A stretch of 64,000 nucleotides of DNA from Pseudorhizobium flavum (GCF_902502825.2 NZ_LR723673.1:1-64000); one strand, 5' to 3'; shown: positions 26,452-36,438, counted from the stretch's first letter. The notes: a model not told the origin generated them from the letters alone. Program-made: numbers and translations.

Positions 26452-27868
26452 GATCGTGTCCCGCCGAGTGGTGTAGCTGGGTGATAGCGAAGCCGCTCGC
26501 GAGTGCACCCTCCAAGGTGCTGTAGGGAGCGGGCGGCGTAGCGGTGGTCACCAGTGTTTTCCGGTAGGGTCGGGTTGCTTATGACCAACCTGAGGGACAC
26601 CACCGATGACCGACGACATGATGAACCTGCGCTCACTCGTTGAGAAGAGCGCCGACGCCGATTTGCTGCGCGAGATGATCGGCTTCGCTGCCGAGAAGCT
26701 GATGGCGCTGGAGGTCAGCACGAAGACTGGCGCGGGCTATGGCGAGAAGAATAGCTTCCGACTGGCCCAGCGCAACGGCTATCGCGACCGGGACTGGGAG
26801 ACACGGGCGGGCACCGTTGAGCTGCGCATTCCGAAGCTTCGCACAGGCAGCTATTTCCCGAGCTTTCTCGAACCACGCCGCATGGCAGAGAAGGCCCTGA
26901 CGGCAGTTATCCAAGAGGCCTATATCCAAGGCGTCTCGACCCGATCCGTCGATGACCTCGTTAAGGCCATGGGCATGTCGGGCATCTCCAAGAGCCAGGT
27001 ATCCCGGCTCTGCGAGGAGATCGACGAGAAGGTGAAGGCCTTCCTCGACAGGCCCATCGAAGGGGAATGGCCCTACCTTTGGATCGATGCGACCTACCTC
27101 AAGGTCCGGCGCGGCGGGCGCATCGTCTCCGTCGCCGTCATCATCGCCGTCGGCGTCAACACCGACGGTCGACGCGAGGTGCTCGGTATGGAGATCGGCA
27201 CATCCGAGGCCGAGGCGATCTGGACAGAGTTCCTGCGTAAGCTGACAAGGCGGGGTCTGTGTGGCGTCAAGCTCGTCGTCTCCGATGCCCATGAGGGCAT
27301 CAAAGCCGCAGTATCGAAGGTGCTCTCCGCCACCTGGCAGCGATGCCGTGTCCACTTCATGCGCAATGCTTTGGCCCATGCCGGGAAGAGCGGACGCCGT
27401 GTTGTCTCTGCCTTCATCGCCACGGCCTTTGCCCAAGACACGTCAGAGGCTGCAAGTACCCAATGGCGCAACGTCGCCGACCAGATCAGGCCGAAGGTGC
27501 CCAAACTCGCCAGTCTCATGGACAGTGCCGAGCAAGACGTGCTCGCCTACATGACCTTTCCCAAGCAGCATTGGGCCAAACTCCACTCGACAAACCCGAT
27601 TGAGCGATTGAACGGTGAGATCAAGCGACGCACAGAGGTCGTCGGCATCTTCCCAAACGACGACGCCATCGTGCGCCTAGTCGGTGCGCTGCTGCTCGAA
27701 CAGAACGACGAATGGGCCGTCCAGCGGTCCCGCTACATGACACTTGAGACAATCGCCACGATGAGCGATGATCCGCTCATCAGCCTGCCAGCCGCAAGCT
27801 GATCCATTCCCGGCTCTGTCCGGAAGCACGGCGACCGCCAAAGCTACACCACGCCGGGGGACACGATC
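26452..27868 (+). mobile_element. IS256-family element, copy 1 (1417 bp, 8-bp target duplication)
   Basis: The terminal repeats agree at 24 of 27 positions: GATCGTGTCCCGCCGAGTGG at 26452 and GATCGTGTCCCCCGGCGTGG on the minus strand from 27868. It is flanked by perfect direct repeats GCCAGGTT (26444-26451 and 27869-27876). Carries one intact transposase gene. It differs from copies 2 and 3 by at least one synonymous base in the transposase (GCCGAGAAG versus GCCGAAAAG near 26694). Confidence 0.95.
26606..27802 (+). CDS. IS256-family transposase (copy 1)
   Basis: An intact 398-aa Mutator/IS256-type transposase. The N-terminus begins [20 protein letters not shown], with [10 protein letters not shown] and [20 protein letters not shown] as family landmarks. 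The catalytic triad is visible in [10 protein letters not shown] (first Asp), [15 protein letters not shown] (second Asp) and [19 protein letters not shown] (Glu), with the IS256 CxxH-like [11 protein letters not shown] between them. No frame disruption, so it is probably active and can mobilise all three copies in trans. Confidence 0.95.
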   Translation: MTDDMMNLRSLVEKSADADLLREMIGFAAEKLMALEVSTKTGAGYGEKNSFRLAQRNGYRDRDWETRAGTVELRIPKLRTGSYFPSFLEPRRMAEKALTAVIQEAYIQGVSTRSVDDLVKAMGMSGISKSQVSRLCEEIDEKVKAFLDRPIEGEWPYLWIDATYLKVRRGGRIVSVAVIIAVGVNTDGRREVLGMEIGTSEAEAIWTEFLRKLTRRGLCGVKLVVSDAHEGIKAAVSKVLSATWQRCRVHFMRNALAHAGKSGRRVVSAFIATAFAQDTSEAASTQWRNVADQIRPKVPKLASLMDSAEQDVLAYMTFPKQHWAKLHSTNPIERLNGEIKRRTEVVGIFPNDDAIVRLVGALLLEQNDEWAVQRSRYMTLETIATMSDDPLISLPAAS

Positions 27869-28380
27869 GCCAGGTTTTGGCGAGAGGATCCGGTCGCATG
27901 TGCCGCCGCGGGTGTGAAGCGTCTGCAAAAGCCACTGTGAATTCCCTCACTTGCTGAAACGCAACTCACGGCGGTAAGTTGTTTCAGCCCCGGCCATCTG
28001 TGAATGCTTGTCGATACTGCAGCCGTGGCCAACCCATGTCATGCAGCAACGCTCGAGGGTTCGGGATGGAAGCTTATCAGGAACACCTGGCACAAGGGAT
28101 CGGGACGCGATTCGAGCAGCAGGCTGCCCGGCTCTGCCGAGAGCCGGGCATGCTTCGTCTGGCGCATGGGCTCGCGTCGCATTTCGTTCACTTCCAGGAG
28201 GGATCCGCCCCCCGCTGTCAGGGCTTTGCACCACGCTTTTTTCAAGCGCATCGCAAAGCCGGCATGCTTCATCGTCGGAAAGATCGCGAGCGCCGAACGC
28301 TGTGCGAATGCGGCGCGTCTCATTTGTCCGTAAGGGCTGGCGGCGAGCCGACACTGACAGAATACCCGGCAGCTCACCAC
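27869..28380. other. Region between IS256 copy 1 and a relaxase remnant
   Basis: Starts with the right target duplication GCCAGGTT (27869-27876). Several overlapping frames are open on both strands because of high GC, but none has a family resemblance, a convincing start or a clear boundary. Nothing further supported. Confidence 0.4.
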
Positions 28381-29010
28381 TTACCGCTCCAAGCCCCGAT
28401 CTGGCTCCCGCGACCGACCGCGCTCCATGTCGAGTTTCTGCTGCTGCGCCCGCTCAAGTGCATAATCGCGCTGGATCACCGTCTCCCGCGTCCTGTGCGT
28501 GATCCGGGCCACGTCCCTGATCCGATCGGCATTCACCGCAACTTCGGGAAGCTGTGAGCGGGTACGGGCCAGTTCCCGATCGACATCGCGATGATCGCTT
28601 GAGCCGAACCGGCTTTGCATGGCTTTTGTGACTTGTCTCGATCGGCCGGGCGATTGCCATTCGATTTGCTGAGGACGCCTCATCGAGAGCCTGCCGGCCT
28701 TCGGTGGTTTTTTCGAGCTGATCGACAAAGCCGGCGCGTGATCTGGCATCCTTCATCTGGTCGAGCTGCTGCAACAGCGTTTCGCTGCGTGGCGTGAGAC
28801 CGGGAACCTCGACGCGATCACGCTTTTTTCGCAACCACTGCTCGGATTCCTTTTCCTCGGCAAAGCGCCGCGTCCAGGTCTTGCCCGCTGCGTCGAGATG
28901 CGAACCCATTGCCTCGGCTCGCTTCAGGGCGTTCTTGCGCTCGGAATTGGCCCCGACAGGCCGGACTTGCCGCGCAGTTCTCCGAACTGTTCGGGCTGGC
29001 GCGCAAGGGC
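28381..29010 (-). pseudogene. TraA-type relaxase, C-terminal remnant, frameshifted
   Basis: Minus-strand pieces FGELRGKSGLSG, MGSHLDAAGKTWTRRFAEEK, WLRKKRDRVEVPGLTPRSE and QLEKTTEGRQALDEA, and in another frame RFGSSDHRDVDRELARTRSQ, look like the C-terminal region of Ti/rhizobial TraA-type relaxases. At least two frameshifts break the frame. The 5' side ends exactly where a Tn3 terminal repeat begins (29011), so the transposon cut the gene. It is not derived from the intact traA at 55417, whose tail differs. Confidence 0.6.
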
Positions 29011-29058
29011 GGGGTCAGAACAAGAGCAGTTCAAAATCTTGCGCTAAGGCCGAACGGA
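29011..29058 (+). repeat. Tn3-family terminal inverted repeat (element 2)
   Basis: Begins GGGGTCAGAACAAGAGCAGT and continues with strong similarity to the ends of the Tn3 element at 20776-23991 (shared block GCGCTAAGGCCGAACGGA). It marks the outer end next to the resolvase gene. No matching right end was found downstream because the transposase is truncated. Confidence 0.8.
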
Positions 29059-29635
29059 TCACGAACGGTTGTCGCGAACGCGCATGATGGTCTGCCGGCT
29101 GGTCGCAAACTTCTTGGCGATGGCTGAAACGCTCATCCCTGTCGCGAGATCGTCACGCACATCCTGCTTCTGTCTTTCACTGAGCGTCGAGGGCCGGCCG
29201 AGGGCCTTTCCTTCCGACTTGGCGCGCTTGAGGCCGTGTCCGCTCGATCAGCAAATCCCGCTCGAACTGCGCGACGGCATTGAGCACGTTCATGGTCATC
29301 GTGCCGGCCGAGCTGGTGAGATCAGCGCCGCCAAGCGCAAGGCAATAGACGCGCACGCCTATTTCGGCCAGCGTCTTCACCGTCATGCTGACGTCGATCG
29401 CGTCGCGTCCGAGGCGGTCGAGTTTCGTGACAATAAGGATGTCCCCGGCCTCCAGCTTGTGCATGAGTCGGGAAAACCCTCGACGCTGCACGATGGCGGT
29501 GCTGCCGGAAACCGTCTCGGTGACGATCCGGCGCGGCTCGACCTGGAAGCCCGCCGCCTCGATTTCCTGAAGCTGGTTCTCGGTGGTCTGCCCTGTCGTG
29601 GAAACGCGGACATAGGCGAAGGTGCGCGGCATCAA
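29059..29635 (-). pseudogene. tnpR: Serine resolvase TnpR of Tn3 element 2, frameshifted
   Basis: The N-terminal catalytic domain is intact: FAYVRVSTTGQTTENQLQEI with the active-site Ser, then ILIVTKLDRLGRDAIDVS and AVAQFERDLLIERT. At about 29237 the frame shifts. The true continuation (LKRAKSEGKALGRPSTLSER, then a C-terminal HTH ending TSRQTIMRVRDNRS) is read in another frame up to TGA 29059-29061. A shift of one or two bases therefore separates the catalytic and DNA-binding domains, and cointegrate resolution by this protein should fail. Confidence 0.8.
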
Positions 29636-29780
29636 TTTCGTCCGAATAGGCTGTCCGCAATATCTCGCCCGTTCGAAAGACCGTCAAGGTAATTTGTGGA
29701 CAGTGTGTTTCACCCCTGTACGGAACCGAACCTTTCCGGACAGAGGCAAGGTCATTGGCTCGAACTAGGTGGAGTAGCAA
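29636..29780. promoter_or_regulatory. Candidate res site between tnpR and tnpA
   Basis: A 145-bp AT-richer gap separates divergently oriented tnpR and tnpA, the standard place for the resolution site and the overlapping promoters of Tn3-family elements. I did not delimit subsites. Confidence 0.5.
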
Positions 29781-30193
29781 ATGGCCAAGCGGACACTTCT
29801 CAAAATTCAAGATCGGCAGGCGCTTTTCGACATCCCGACTGACGAGGACAGTCTGATCCGTCATTATTACCTGTCGCCAGCCGACCGGCTCGAAATTGAG
29901 GTTCGCAGACGCGAACATAATCGGCTGGGCTTTGCGATACAGCTCTGCCTGATGCGTCATCCGGGCCGTGCGCTCATGGCCAACGAAACTCCGCCCAGAG
30001 CGATGCTCAACTATGTTGCCGAGCAGATCGGCGCCGACCCAGCTTCATTTGATCTGTATGCTGGCCGGGAGGAGACGCGCAGCAACCACGTCGCTCATCT
30101 GCTCGGCTATCTCGGAATGAGGAACGCAACCGCCCAGGATCGTCGTGTTGCGCTGGTGTCGGCAATCGAAACGGCCTTCACGACCGACAAGGG
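29781..30193 (+). pseudogene. Tn3-family TnpA, N-terminal fragment
   Basis: About 137 residues of a TnpA remain: MAKRTLLKIQDRQALFDIPT, LSPADRLEIEVRRREHNRLG, FAIQLCLMRHPGRALMANE. They are closely related to the full-length transposase at 20960 but not identical. Homology stops after FTTDK (about 30193), where an IstB-like sequence takes over. Not functional. Confidence 0.85.
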
Positions 30194-30574
30194 GTTGTGG
30201 ATGACCTCGCCTACGTCACCAAGGACCAGGCGGAAACAAGCGTGCTCTTCGAGCTGATCTCGGCACGATACGAGCACAGGTCGATCTTGATCACTGCCAA
30301 CCAGCCGTTTGGGGAGTGGAACCGGGTCTTCCCCGATCCTGCCATGACACTCGCTGCAGTCGACCGGCTTGTGCACCATGCTACTATCTTCGAGATGAAC
30401 GTCGAAAGCTATCGCCGCAGAACTGCGCTTGAAGAAAAACGCCAGCGGGGCCGACCAGCCTCGTTTGCGACAATCAGGGCCTCAACGTTGTCTGTCGCGG
30501 AGCGGCAATCAGAAAATGACGAAGATCTTGTCAGCGGCAATCAGCATGATAACTTGATCCCGACCGCGACCTAA
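30190..30574 (+). pseudogene. IS21-family IstB helper ATPase, C-terminal fragment
   Basis: The plus strand encodes VDDLAYVTKDQAETSVLFEL, ISARYEHRSILITANQPFGEW, DRLVHHATIFEMNVESYRRR and a Lys/Arg-rich tail. These are the C-terminal half of IstB, including the sensor 1-like TANQPF. The Walker motifs and all of IstA are missing; the left side is fused to the TnpA fragment. Its tail ends at a TAA immediately before the IS110 gene end. Confidence 0.8.
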
Positions 30575-31701
30575 GAATCTCATCCAGATTGTCGCCCGCG
30601 TCTCATCCTGATCGCCGCGCTATAGGGGTCCTTCCACCTGGTCTCCGGTCGTTCAACGAACGGCCGGTATTCTGTCTGTGTCTTGATGACCGCGTGAGCG
30701 ACGCGTGCCATTTTGGCGGTCAGAGCTGTCATCGCCTTACGTCTGCGATCTGCATCATTGGCGTTGCCAGCCATGTATCTCCCAAGTTTGTCGCGGAAGC
30801 TGTTATCACGTTGGCGGGATGCGACCTGGGCAGCCATCCAGAAAGTTCGGCGGAGACGAGCGTTTCCGTACTTTGATAGCTTTGTTCGGCCCCGGAAGGT
30901 GCCCGACTGGGAGGTCGCAAGATCGAGACCGCAGAACTTCAGAAATTGGCGATGGTGCCGGAAGCGACGCAGGTCGCCGGCCTCCGCCAAGATCGTCAAA
31001 GCATTGATCGGTCCTATCCCGGGGATCTTGCACAGGAGCTGATAATCCTGATGGTCTGCCAGCAGCGACTGCGCAATTTGCTCGATGCGGTTGCGTTCAC
31101 GGATCAGGCTTCGACCTTGGCCAATGATCATGCGGAACATGCTGATAGCGACAGCGTCTTCGGCTATGGGCAGCGCTACAGATGAGCAAGCTGTCTCATA
31201 GATGTCATTGATTAATCGTGCTTTTGAGACTTTGCGGCCAACGAGCGCCCATGCTTCCGCAACAAAGGCCTCCCGTCCGAGTGAGGTGATGCTGGTAGGT
31301 GTCGGGAACCGTTCGATGAGCGCCAGAAACCAGTCCGACCGACTATTGCCAGCGAAGTGGGCGATCTCGGGAAAATAGAGTGGCAGGTAGTGGTTCAGAA
31401 TACGGTGCCACGTCTGCGTCTTGGCTTTGGAGATGACTTCGTGCGTCTTCGACAGTTCCTGCAAATCGTTGATGCCGGCTTCAAGCGGATCGACATACAC
31501 CTGGGTGGCACCGATCCGCAGCATGTGCAGGATAACCTGTGCATCCTTCGGATCGTTCTTGTCCCAGCCGTTATGCAGGGCCTCTCGCGTTCTGGCCAAT
31601 GCAACTGAAGAGATCAGTCGCAACTGGAAACCTGCCAGAAGCAGCTTATACGCCAGTGTACGATGATAGTTGCCGGTGGCTTCGAAACCGATGACGACTG
31701 G

Positions 31702-33118
31702 GATCGTGTCCCCCGGCGTGGTGTAGCTTTGGCGGTCGCCGTGCTTCCGGACAGAGCCGGGAATGGATCAGCTTGCGGCTGGCAGGCTGATGAGCGGATC
31801 ATCGCTCATCGTGGCGATTGTCTCAAGTGTCATGTAGCGGGACCGCTGGACGGCCCATTCGTCGTTCTGTTCGAGCAGCAGCGCACCGACTAGGCGCACG
31901 ATGGCGTCGTCGTTTGGGAAGATGCCGACGACCTCTGTGCGTCGCTTGATCTCACCGTTCAATCGCTCAATCGGGTTTGTCGAGTGGAGTTTGGCCCAAT
32001 GCTGCTTGGGAAAGGTCATGTAGGCGAGCACGTCTTGCTCGGCACTGTCCATGAGACTGGCGAGTTTGGGCACCTTCGGCCTGATCTGGTCGGCGACGTT
32101 GCGCCATTGGGTACTTGCAGCCTCTGACGTGTCTTGGGCAAAGGCCGTGGCGATGAAGGCAGAGACAACACGGCGTCCGCTCTTCCCGGCATGGGCCAAA
32201 GCATTGCGCATGAAGTGGACACGGCATCGCTGCCAGGTGGCGGAGAGCACCTTCGATACTGCGGCTTTGATGCCCTCATGGGCATCGGAGACGACGAGCT
32301 TGACGCCACACAGACCCCGCCTTGTCAGCTTACGCAGGAACTCTGTCCAGATCGCCTCGGCCTCGGATGTGCCGATCTCCATACCGAGCACCTCGCGTCG
32401 ACCGTCGGTGTTGACGCCGACGGCGATGATGACGGCGACGGAGACGATGCGCCCGCCGCGCCGGACCTTGAGGTAGGTCGCATCGATCCAAAGGTAGGGC
32501 CATTCCCCTTCGATGGGCCTGTCGAGGAAGGCCTTCACCTTCTCGTCGATCTCCTCGCAGAGCCGGGATACCTGGCTCTTGGAGATGCCCGACATGCCCA
32601 TGGCCTTAACGAGGTCATCGACGGATCGGGTCGAGACGCCTTGGATATAGGCCTCTTGGATAACTGCCGTCAGGGCCTTCTCTGCCATGCGGCGTGGTTC
32701 GAGAAAGCTCGGGAAATAGCTGCCTGTGCGAAGCTTCGGAATGCGCAGCTCAACGGTGCCCGCCCGTGTCTCCCAGTCCCGGTCGCGATAGCCGTTGCGC
32801 TGGGCCAGTCGGAAGCTATTCTTCTCGCCATAGCCCGCGCCAGTCTTCGTGCTGACCTCCAGCGCCATCAGCTTTTCGGCAGCGAAGCCGATCATCTCGC
32901 GCAGCAAATCGGCGTCGGCGCTCTTCTCAACGAGTGAGCGCAGGTTCATCATGTCGTCGGTCATCGGTGGTGTCCCTCAGGTTGGTCATAAGCAACCCGA
33001 CCCTACCGGAAAACACTGGTGACCACCGCTACGCCGCCCGCTCCCTACAGCACCTTGGAGGGTGCACTCGCGAGCGGCTTCGCTATCACCCAGCTACACC
33101 ACTCGGCGGGACACGATC
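31702..33118 (-). mobile_element. IS256-family element, copy 2 (1417 bp, 8-bp target duplication)
   Basis: Same length and ends as copies 1 and 3, inverted. It is flanked by perfect direct repeats ACGACTGG (31694-31701 and 33119-33126). Inserted in codon 62 or so of an IS110-family transposase. Carries the GCCGAAAAG variant shared with copy 3, which makes copies 2 and 3 closer to each other than to copy 1. Confidence 0.95.
31768..32964 (-). CDS. IS256-family transposase (copy 2)
   Basis: A 398-aa protein identical in sequence to the copy 1 and copy 3 products, with the same [17 protein letters not shown] and [10 protein letters not shown] catalytic segments. Intact reading frame. Confidence 0.95.
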   Translation of the reverse strand: MTDDMMNLRSLVEKSADADLLREMIGFAAEKLMALEVSTKTGAGYGEKNSFRLAQRNGYRDRDWETRAGTVELRIPKLRTGSYFPSFLEPRRMAEKALTAVIQEAYIQGVSTRSVDDLVKAMGMSGISKSQVSRLCEEIDEKVKAFLDRPIEGEWPYLWIDATYLKVRRGGRIVSVAVIIAVGVNTDGRREVLGMEIGTSEAEAIWTEFLRKLTRRGLCGVKLVVSDAHEGIKAAVSKVLSATWQRCRVHFMRNALAHAGKSGRRVVSAFIATAFAQDTSEAASTQWRNVADQIRPKVPKLASLMDSAEQDVLAYMTFPKQHWAKLHSTNPIERLNGEIKRRTEVVGIFPNDDAIVRLVGALLLEQNDEWAVQRSRYMTLETIATMSDDPLISLPAAS

Positions 33119-33429
33119 ACGACTGGCCGTGCCATGGAAGTGAGTTCCTCGACCAAGCGATCATAGTCATCCTTGGTCGCTATCACCGTCATACGACGGC
33201 GCCGGCCACCTTCGGGCCGCTCGATAAGGACCTCCTGACGGTGCTTCGACATATCGATCGCTACCAGCACGGCGTTTGTGGGAGTAGAAAGATATTTGGT
33301 CATGGCTTGTCGCCTCCAAAGTGTTGCCTCGACAACTTCACTTTAGAGACCTGTCGACCGGCCATGACCACCGCCAACGGCGCACTGCGCTACGCACGGC
33401 TTCGCGCGCCGCCGGCTATGTCAGAGCAA

Positions 33430-33782
33430 GATTCCCGATGTGCTACGGTCCGGAGTTCATCGCCAAGGCCGTGCGGGAGTGGATTGCCGCGGTCGGTGCG
33501 AAGACCGCATTCATCGAACCAGGAAGCCCATGGGAGAACGGCTACTGCGAGAGCTTCAACTCGAAGCTTCGCGACGAACTGCTCAACGGTGAAATCTTCT
33601 ATAGCCTCGCCGAGGCAAAGGTCATCATCGAGGCTTGGCGACGCTACTACAACACCGAGCGGCCGCACTCATCGCTCAGATATAAACCGCCGGCACCGCA
33701 GGCTATCATCTGGCCTGCGCCGCCGCCCGGATCGACACCGCCATCTGCCCAGGCCATGGCCGAAAAGCCGATCATACATTAA
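33430..33782 (+). pseudogene. IS3-family OrfB, C-terminal fragment
   Basis: The plus strand encodes the end of the rve core: YGPEFIAKAVREWIAAVGAK, FIEPGSPWENGYCESFNSKL, RDELLNGEIFYSLAEAKVII and ERPHSSLRYKPPAPQA. The last catalytic Glu is present, but everything before the second Asp region is missing, cut at the IS110 boundary. The IS end (about 33785-33803, containing GGACCACCTTA) abuts and truncates the diguanylate cyclase gene on the right. Confidence 0.85.
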
Positions 33783-33800
33783 GACTGAAACCGGACCACC

Positions 33801-34733
33801 TTATGGGTTCAGGCCAGCGAAGGCAACCCCAAGCGAAACGGTTACCGTACCCAAATCAAGGCGGGTGCGAGTATTTCTGAACTTTCGTCTTGCGATTGTG
33901 GCGCAAAGCTTGCGACAGAAGACCATCACTTCGTCGCGCGACCACCCCTTCAAGATGATCCCAAATTCCTCACCGCCGGTTCGAGCAACAAAAGTGGTTT
34001 TCGGGGCCGCCGCACGGAGGATGCGTCCGACAGTGACCAAAACCTGGTCTCCTATCGCATGGCCGTAGCTGTCATTGACCTTCTTGAAGTGGTCGACATC
34101 TGCCATGACCAATGCAGTAAGAGGAAGAGCTGCAGTCCGCCCATAGACGTCCGCCAGCTCCTCATCAAAAGCTCGGCGATTGGCAAGCCCGGTAAGGGAG
34201 TCGGTGTTGGCGGCCTTCTTGTATTTCTCGAGCTGCTCATAGACCTCGACCAGTTCTGCTGAGGTGCGGTCGGCATACCGGACAGTGGTCTTGCCTTGCG
34301 AGATTGTCTCGCCGGTAGCCGTGCTGAGTGCACCGACCACGCCCTTCACCATTGCGGCGGTCTGCACACTAACGTCAGCGAGGCGGCTTGACGCCTCGCC
34401 CAAAAGAGCATTGTAGCTTTCGAGAACAACGTGTTGCCGTTGCATCTGCGAGATCACATCGCTCAGCTGGTCCGACAACCGCTCATTTACTTCTCGAAAG
34501 AATTGAACGGTTCCTAGCCCCATCTCCGTCGCAGCCAGTTCATCCAGCTCCGTCTGCGTCGGATCAGACCCCATCATGGCAAGTTTTTCTGCCAGGGCCG
34601 ATTTGGATCCCACATAGGCTTCATAGAATAGATGATAATTGCGCGGTATGGGCGCAACACCGACCGACCGCATTGCTTTGATTACTATGGCGGCGGCATC
34701 GAATGCGTTGCGGTTCTCGATGTTCATTGTCAT
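33801..34733 (-). CDS. GGDEF diguanylate cyclase, C-terminally truncated by an IS3 end
   Basis: A 310-aa protein. The N-terminal half (residues 1-165) is helical and heptad-rich, probably a sensory or dimerisation region, with no transmembrane segment. The GGDEF domain starts at TDSLTGLANRRAFDEELADV and carries the active-site variant RTGGEEFGIIL. The domain stops at VTVSLGVAFAGLNP; the usual final 35-40 residues (the ADxALYxAK-type helix) are missing, and the stop codon TAA lies at or inside the IS3 end. c-di-GMP synthesis may be lost or reduced. In intact form it would be a cytoplasmic c-di-GMP synthase. Confidence 0.85.
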   Translation of the reverse strand: MTMNIENRNAFDAAAIVIKAMRSVGVAPIPRNYHLFYEAYVGSKSALAEKLAMMGSDPTQTELDELAATEMGLGTVQFFREVNERLSDQLSDVISQMQRQHVVLESYNALLGEASSRLADVSVQTAAMVKGVVGALSTATGETISQGKTTVRYADRTSAELVEVYEQLEKYKKAANTDSLTGLANRRAFDEELADVYGRTAALPLTALVMADVDHFKKVNDSYGHAIGDQVLVTVGRILRAAAPKTTFVARTGGEEFGIILKGWSRDEVMVFCRKLCATIARRKFRNTRTRLDLGTVTVSLGVAFAGLNP

Positions 34734-35303
34734 TCTTCGATAGCTAAATGAGACTTCTCATATATTTTACGGAAGAACGTTAAGAACTTGTGCGGCTTTT
34801 TACATCTCTGCAGGCGTAGCAGGGAAGCTATAGTGGATAAGCATCATCGCCCACAGGTTGATCATTCTGGTCTTACGCCTGTAATCCTTTGTCTTCGGAA
34901 GCCGCTTGTTCGCGACTCGGAACCCGTATCCCGACCTGCATACCGCTGTCCCAAACCCACGGCTGAAACGAAAAGGGTCGGTGTCGATCCCAATCACGGC
35001 CCGGCTCCGGCCCCAGATTTTCGCGTCATCTTTCGAAATCATCGTGGCAATGATGATTAAAGACCCCCCGGAGCGAAAACGTGTCTCGGGTTCGGATCAC
35101 ATTCGCGGCATGGGTCTGGCTACAGGAAATATGTCATGGCGGAACCCTTGCTTGCCGCTGCTCGCTCTCTGTGACCGTTCAACGCCCAGTGATCCTGGCA
35201 GTCGAATGCCCAACGGTCGATGCTGATGACGAAAAACATGTTGACCTGTCTTCAATGAAGTCGCATTTATGCCTATCTAATTCGTTCGAACGAACGTGTA
35301 TAG
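34734..35303. other. Intergenic region upstream of the TetR gene
   Basis: I see no supported gene. It contains the upstream side of the diguanylate cyclase and, at its right end, the regulatory palindrome listed separately. An 80-codon minus-strand frame (34800-35042) has no family resemblance and is not called. Confidence 0.45.
35281..35294. promoter_or_regulatory. Perfect 14-bp palindrome, probable TetR operator
   Basis: TTCGTTCGAACGAA reads identically on both strands and lies 28 bp before the TetR ATG. A TTGACC hexamer at 35241-35246 and an AT-rich stretch near 35264-35279 could form the promoter it overlaps. Autorepression is the usual arrangement for TetR-family genes. Confidence 0.65.
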
Positions 35304-35321
35304 GTGGTCAAACCTGGAGCG

Positions 35322-36011
35322 ATGCGGATGACAGCGAATTCAGCCACAGTCCGTCGACATGAGGCGAGAAGCGCAAAGACACGTGCTCGGCTCATTGAGG
35401 CGGCAATCAGCGTTATCGGTGCTGTGGGGTACGAGGGCGCAAGCACGCGCGCCCTGGCGAAAGCTGCGAACACGACGATGTCGGCCATTCCCTATCATTT
35501 CGGAGGGAAGAAGGAGCTCTATCTCGCAGCGGCGCAGACAATCGCCGATTACGCTTCCAGCCGCTTCGGAGAAGCAGCCGCTATCTTGGAGACTGAAGAA
35601 CCTGCCGCAAGGGTGGTGCGCTTCGAAGAAACTCTTACTCATCTTCTGAACATGATCTTGGAAGATGCTGAATCCTCCTCGTGGACCTCGTTCGTTGCGC
35701 GGTGCTCCTATGAAAACGACGAGGCGTTCGCCTTGATCTACAACCAGGCGATTGCGCCCTTGCTGGAGCGGTTGACACGGGCGGCAAGTGACTTCTCCGA
35801 ACGCTCCTCTGACGATGAGGCGCTGCGGCTTCGGGTCAGTGCGATCGTGACTGCCATCGTCAGTTTCAGGTTCGTACGTGGCATCACGCTGCGTTGGATG
35901 GATTGGCAGCAGATTGAACCCCACTACGTAAGCCACTTTGAGGAAATGGTACGCGATCTCTGCCGCAGTAACTTTCTCGCTCATGATTTTCCAGCGGCAT
36001 CACGGCCATAG
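35322..36011 (+). CDS. TetR/AcrR-family regulator, CecR-like
   Basis: A 229-aa protein starting at ATG 35322 (a GTG at 35304 is also in frame) after GGAGCG. The N-terminal TetR helix-turn-helix is typical: KTRARLIEAAISVIGAVGYE, STRALAKAANTTMSAIPYHFG and KKELYLAAAQ. The C-terminal ligand domain includes RCSYENDEAFALIYNQAI and FRFVRGITLRWMDWQ and resembles the CecR/YbiH-type C-terminal domain. It probably represses its own promoter through the palindrome at 35281. No obvious transporter or enzyme target lies immediately beside it. Confidence 0.85.
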   Translation: MRMTANSATVRRHEARSAKTRARLIEAAISVIGAVGYEGASTRALAKAANTTMSAIPYHFGGKKELYLAAAQTIADYASSRFGEAAAILETEEPAARVVRFEETLTHLLNMILEDAESSSWTSFVARCSYENDEAFALIYNQAIAPLLERLTRAASDFSERSSDDEALRLRVSAIVTAIVSFRFVRGITLRWMDWQQIEPHYVSHFEEMVRDLCRSNFLAHDFPAASRP

Positions 36012-36117
36012 AATTTCCCGCCTCAACAGGGCTTCTTCCTTGGACACAAACGGAACGTTCGATGACCGCCCGACCCTTTCCCCGGGCCGCCGCCAAGGCG
36101 AACGCCGACTCGATGAC

Positions 36118-36438
36118 ATGGACACGACCACTTCGCAGTTCGAGAAGACATGGGGAAGGCTGAATGCAATGGCCGCGAGTGGTGCCCGTGCCGCGCTTCC
36201 CCCGGCGCAGGGTTTACCGCGCCAGGTCAGGAACCCGAACGATCATGCGCCCAAAGTGGCGTCGATGCAGCCCGAATACTGGATATACAGTATCAGAGAT
36301 GCTGGGCCTTTATGGAGCCTGACAATGCTAAAAAAATGGACCCAGCTTGCGATGCGATTTGCAGTGCCAGCCATCATTCTCGGAGGGCTTCTCGGCGGGC
36401 CGTTGGTTATCCTCATTTTACAACACATGGGGCAATGA
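36118..36438 (+). CDS. Possible small membrane protein
   Basis: A frame starting MDTTTSQFEKTWGRLNAMAA and ending in one clear transmembrane segment (FAVPAIILGGLLGGPLVILI). A shorter start at 36316-36330 (near MLKKWTQLAMR) would give only the membrane part. No family recognised and no strong ribosome-binding site, so the start is uncertain. It lies in an otherwise empty stretch after the TetR gene. Confidence 0.3.
   Translation: MDTTTSQFEKTWGRLNAMAASGARAALPPAQGLPRQVRNPNDHAPKVASMQPEYWIYSIRDAGPLWSLTMLKKWTQLAMRFAVPAIILGGLLGGPLVILILQHMGQ

Larger units (their letters stand above)
30580..33303 (-). pseudogene. IS110-family transposase split by IS256 copy 2
   Basis: The N-terminal 62 codons run from ATG 33303 (MTKYLSTPTNAVLVAIDMSK, with the first catalytic Asp in AIDMSKHRQEV) to 33119. 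The remaining part runs from 31701 down to the stop at 30580-30582 (IGFEATGNYH, then KNDPKDAQV and KIPGIGPINALTILAEAGDL). Removing the 1417-bp IS256 and one target duplication restores the frame exactly across PVVIGFEATGNY. The gene was therefore intact before IS256 insertion; it is now dead. The C-terminal transposase_20 domain with its Ser-containing RTKLSKYGNARLRR segment is complete. Confidence 0.9.

Noticed and set aside
26633..27436. 267-codon frame antisense to the IS256 transposase (also at 32134-32937 and 62583-63386)
   Set aside because: It runs antisense across a well-supported transposase, has no family resemblance, and recurs only because the IS is repeated.
34800..35042. 80-codon minus-strand frame
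   Set aside because: No domain, no good ribosome-binding site, located in a gap with a regulatory palindrome; not called.
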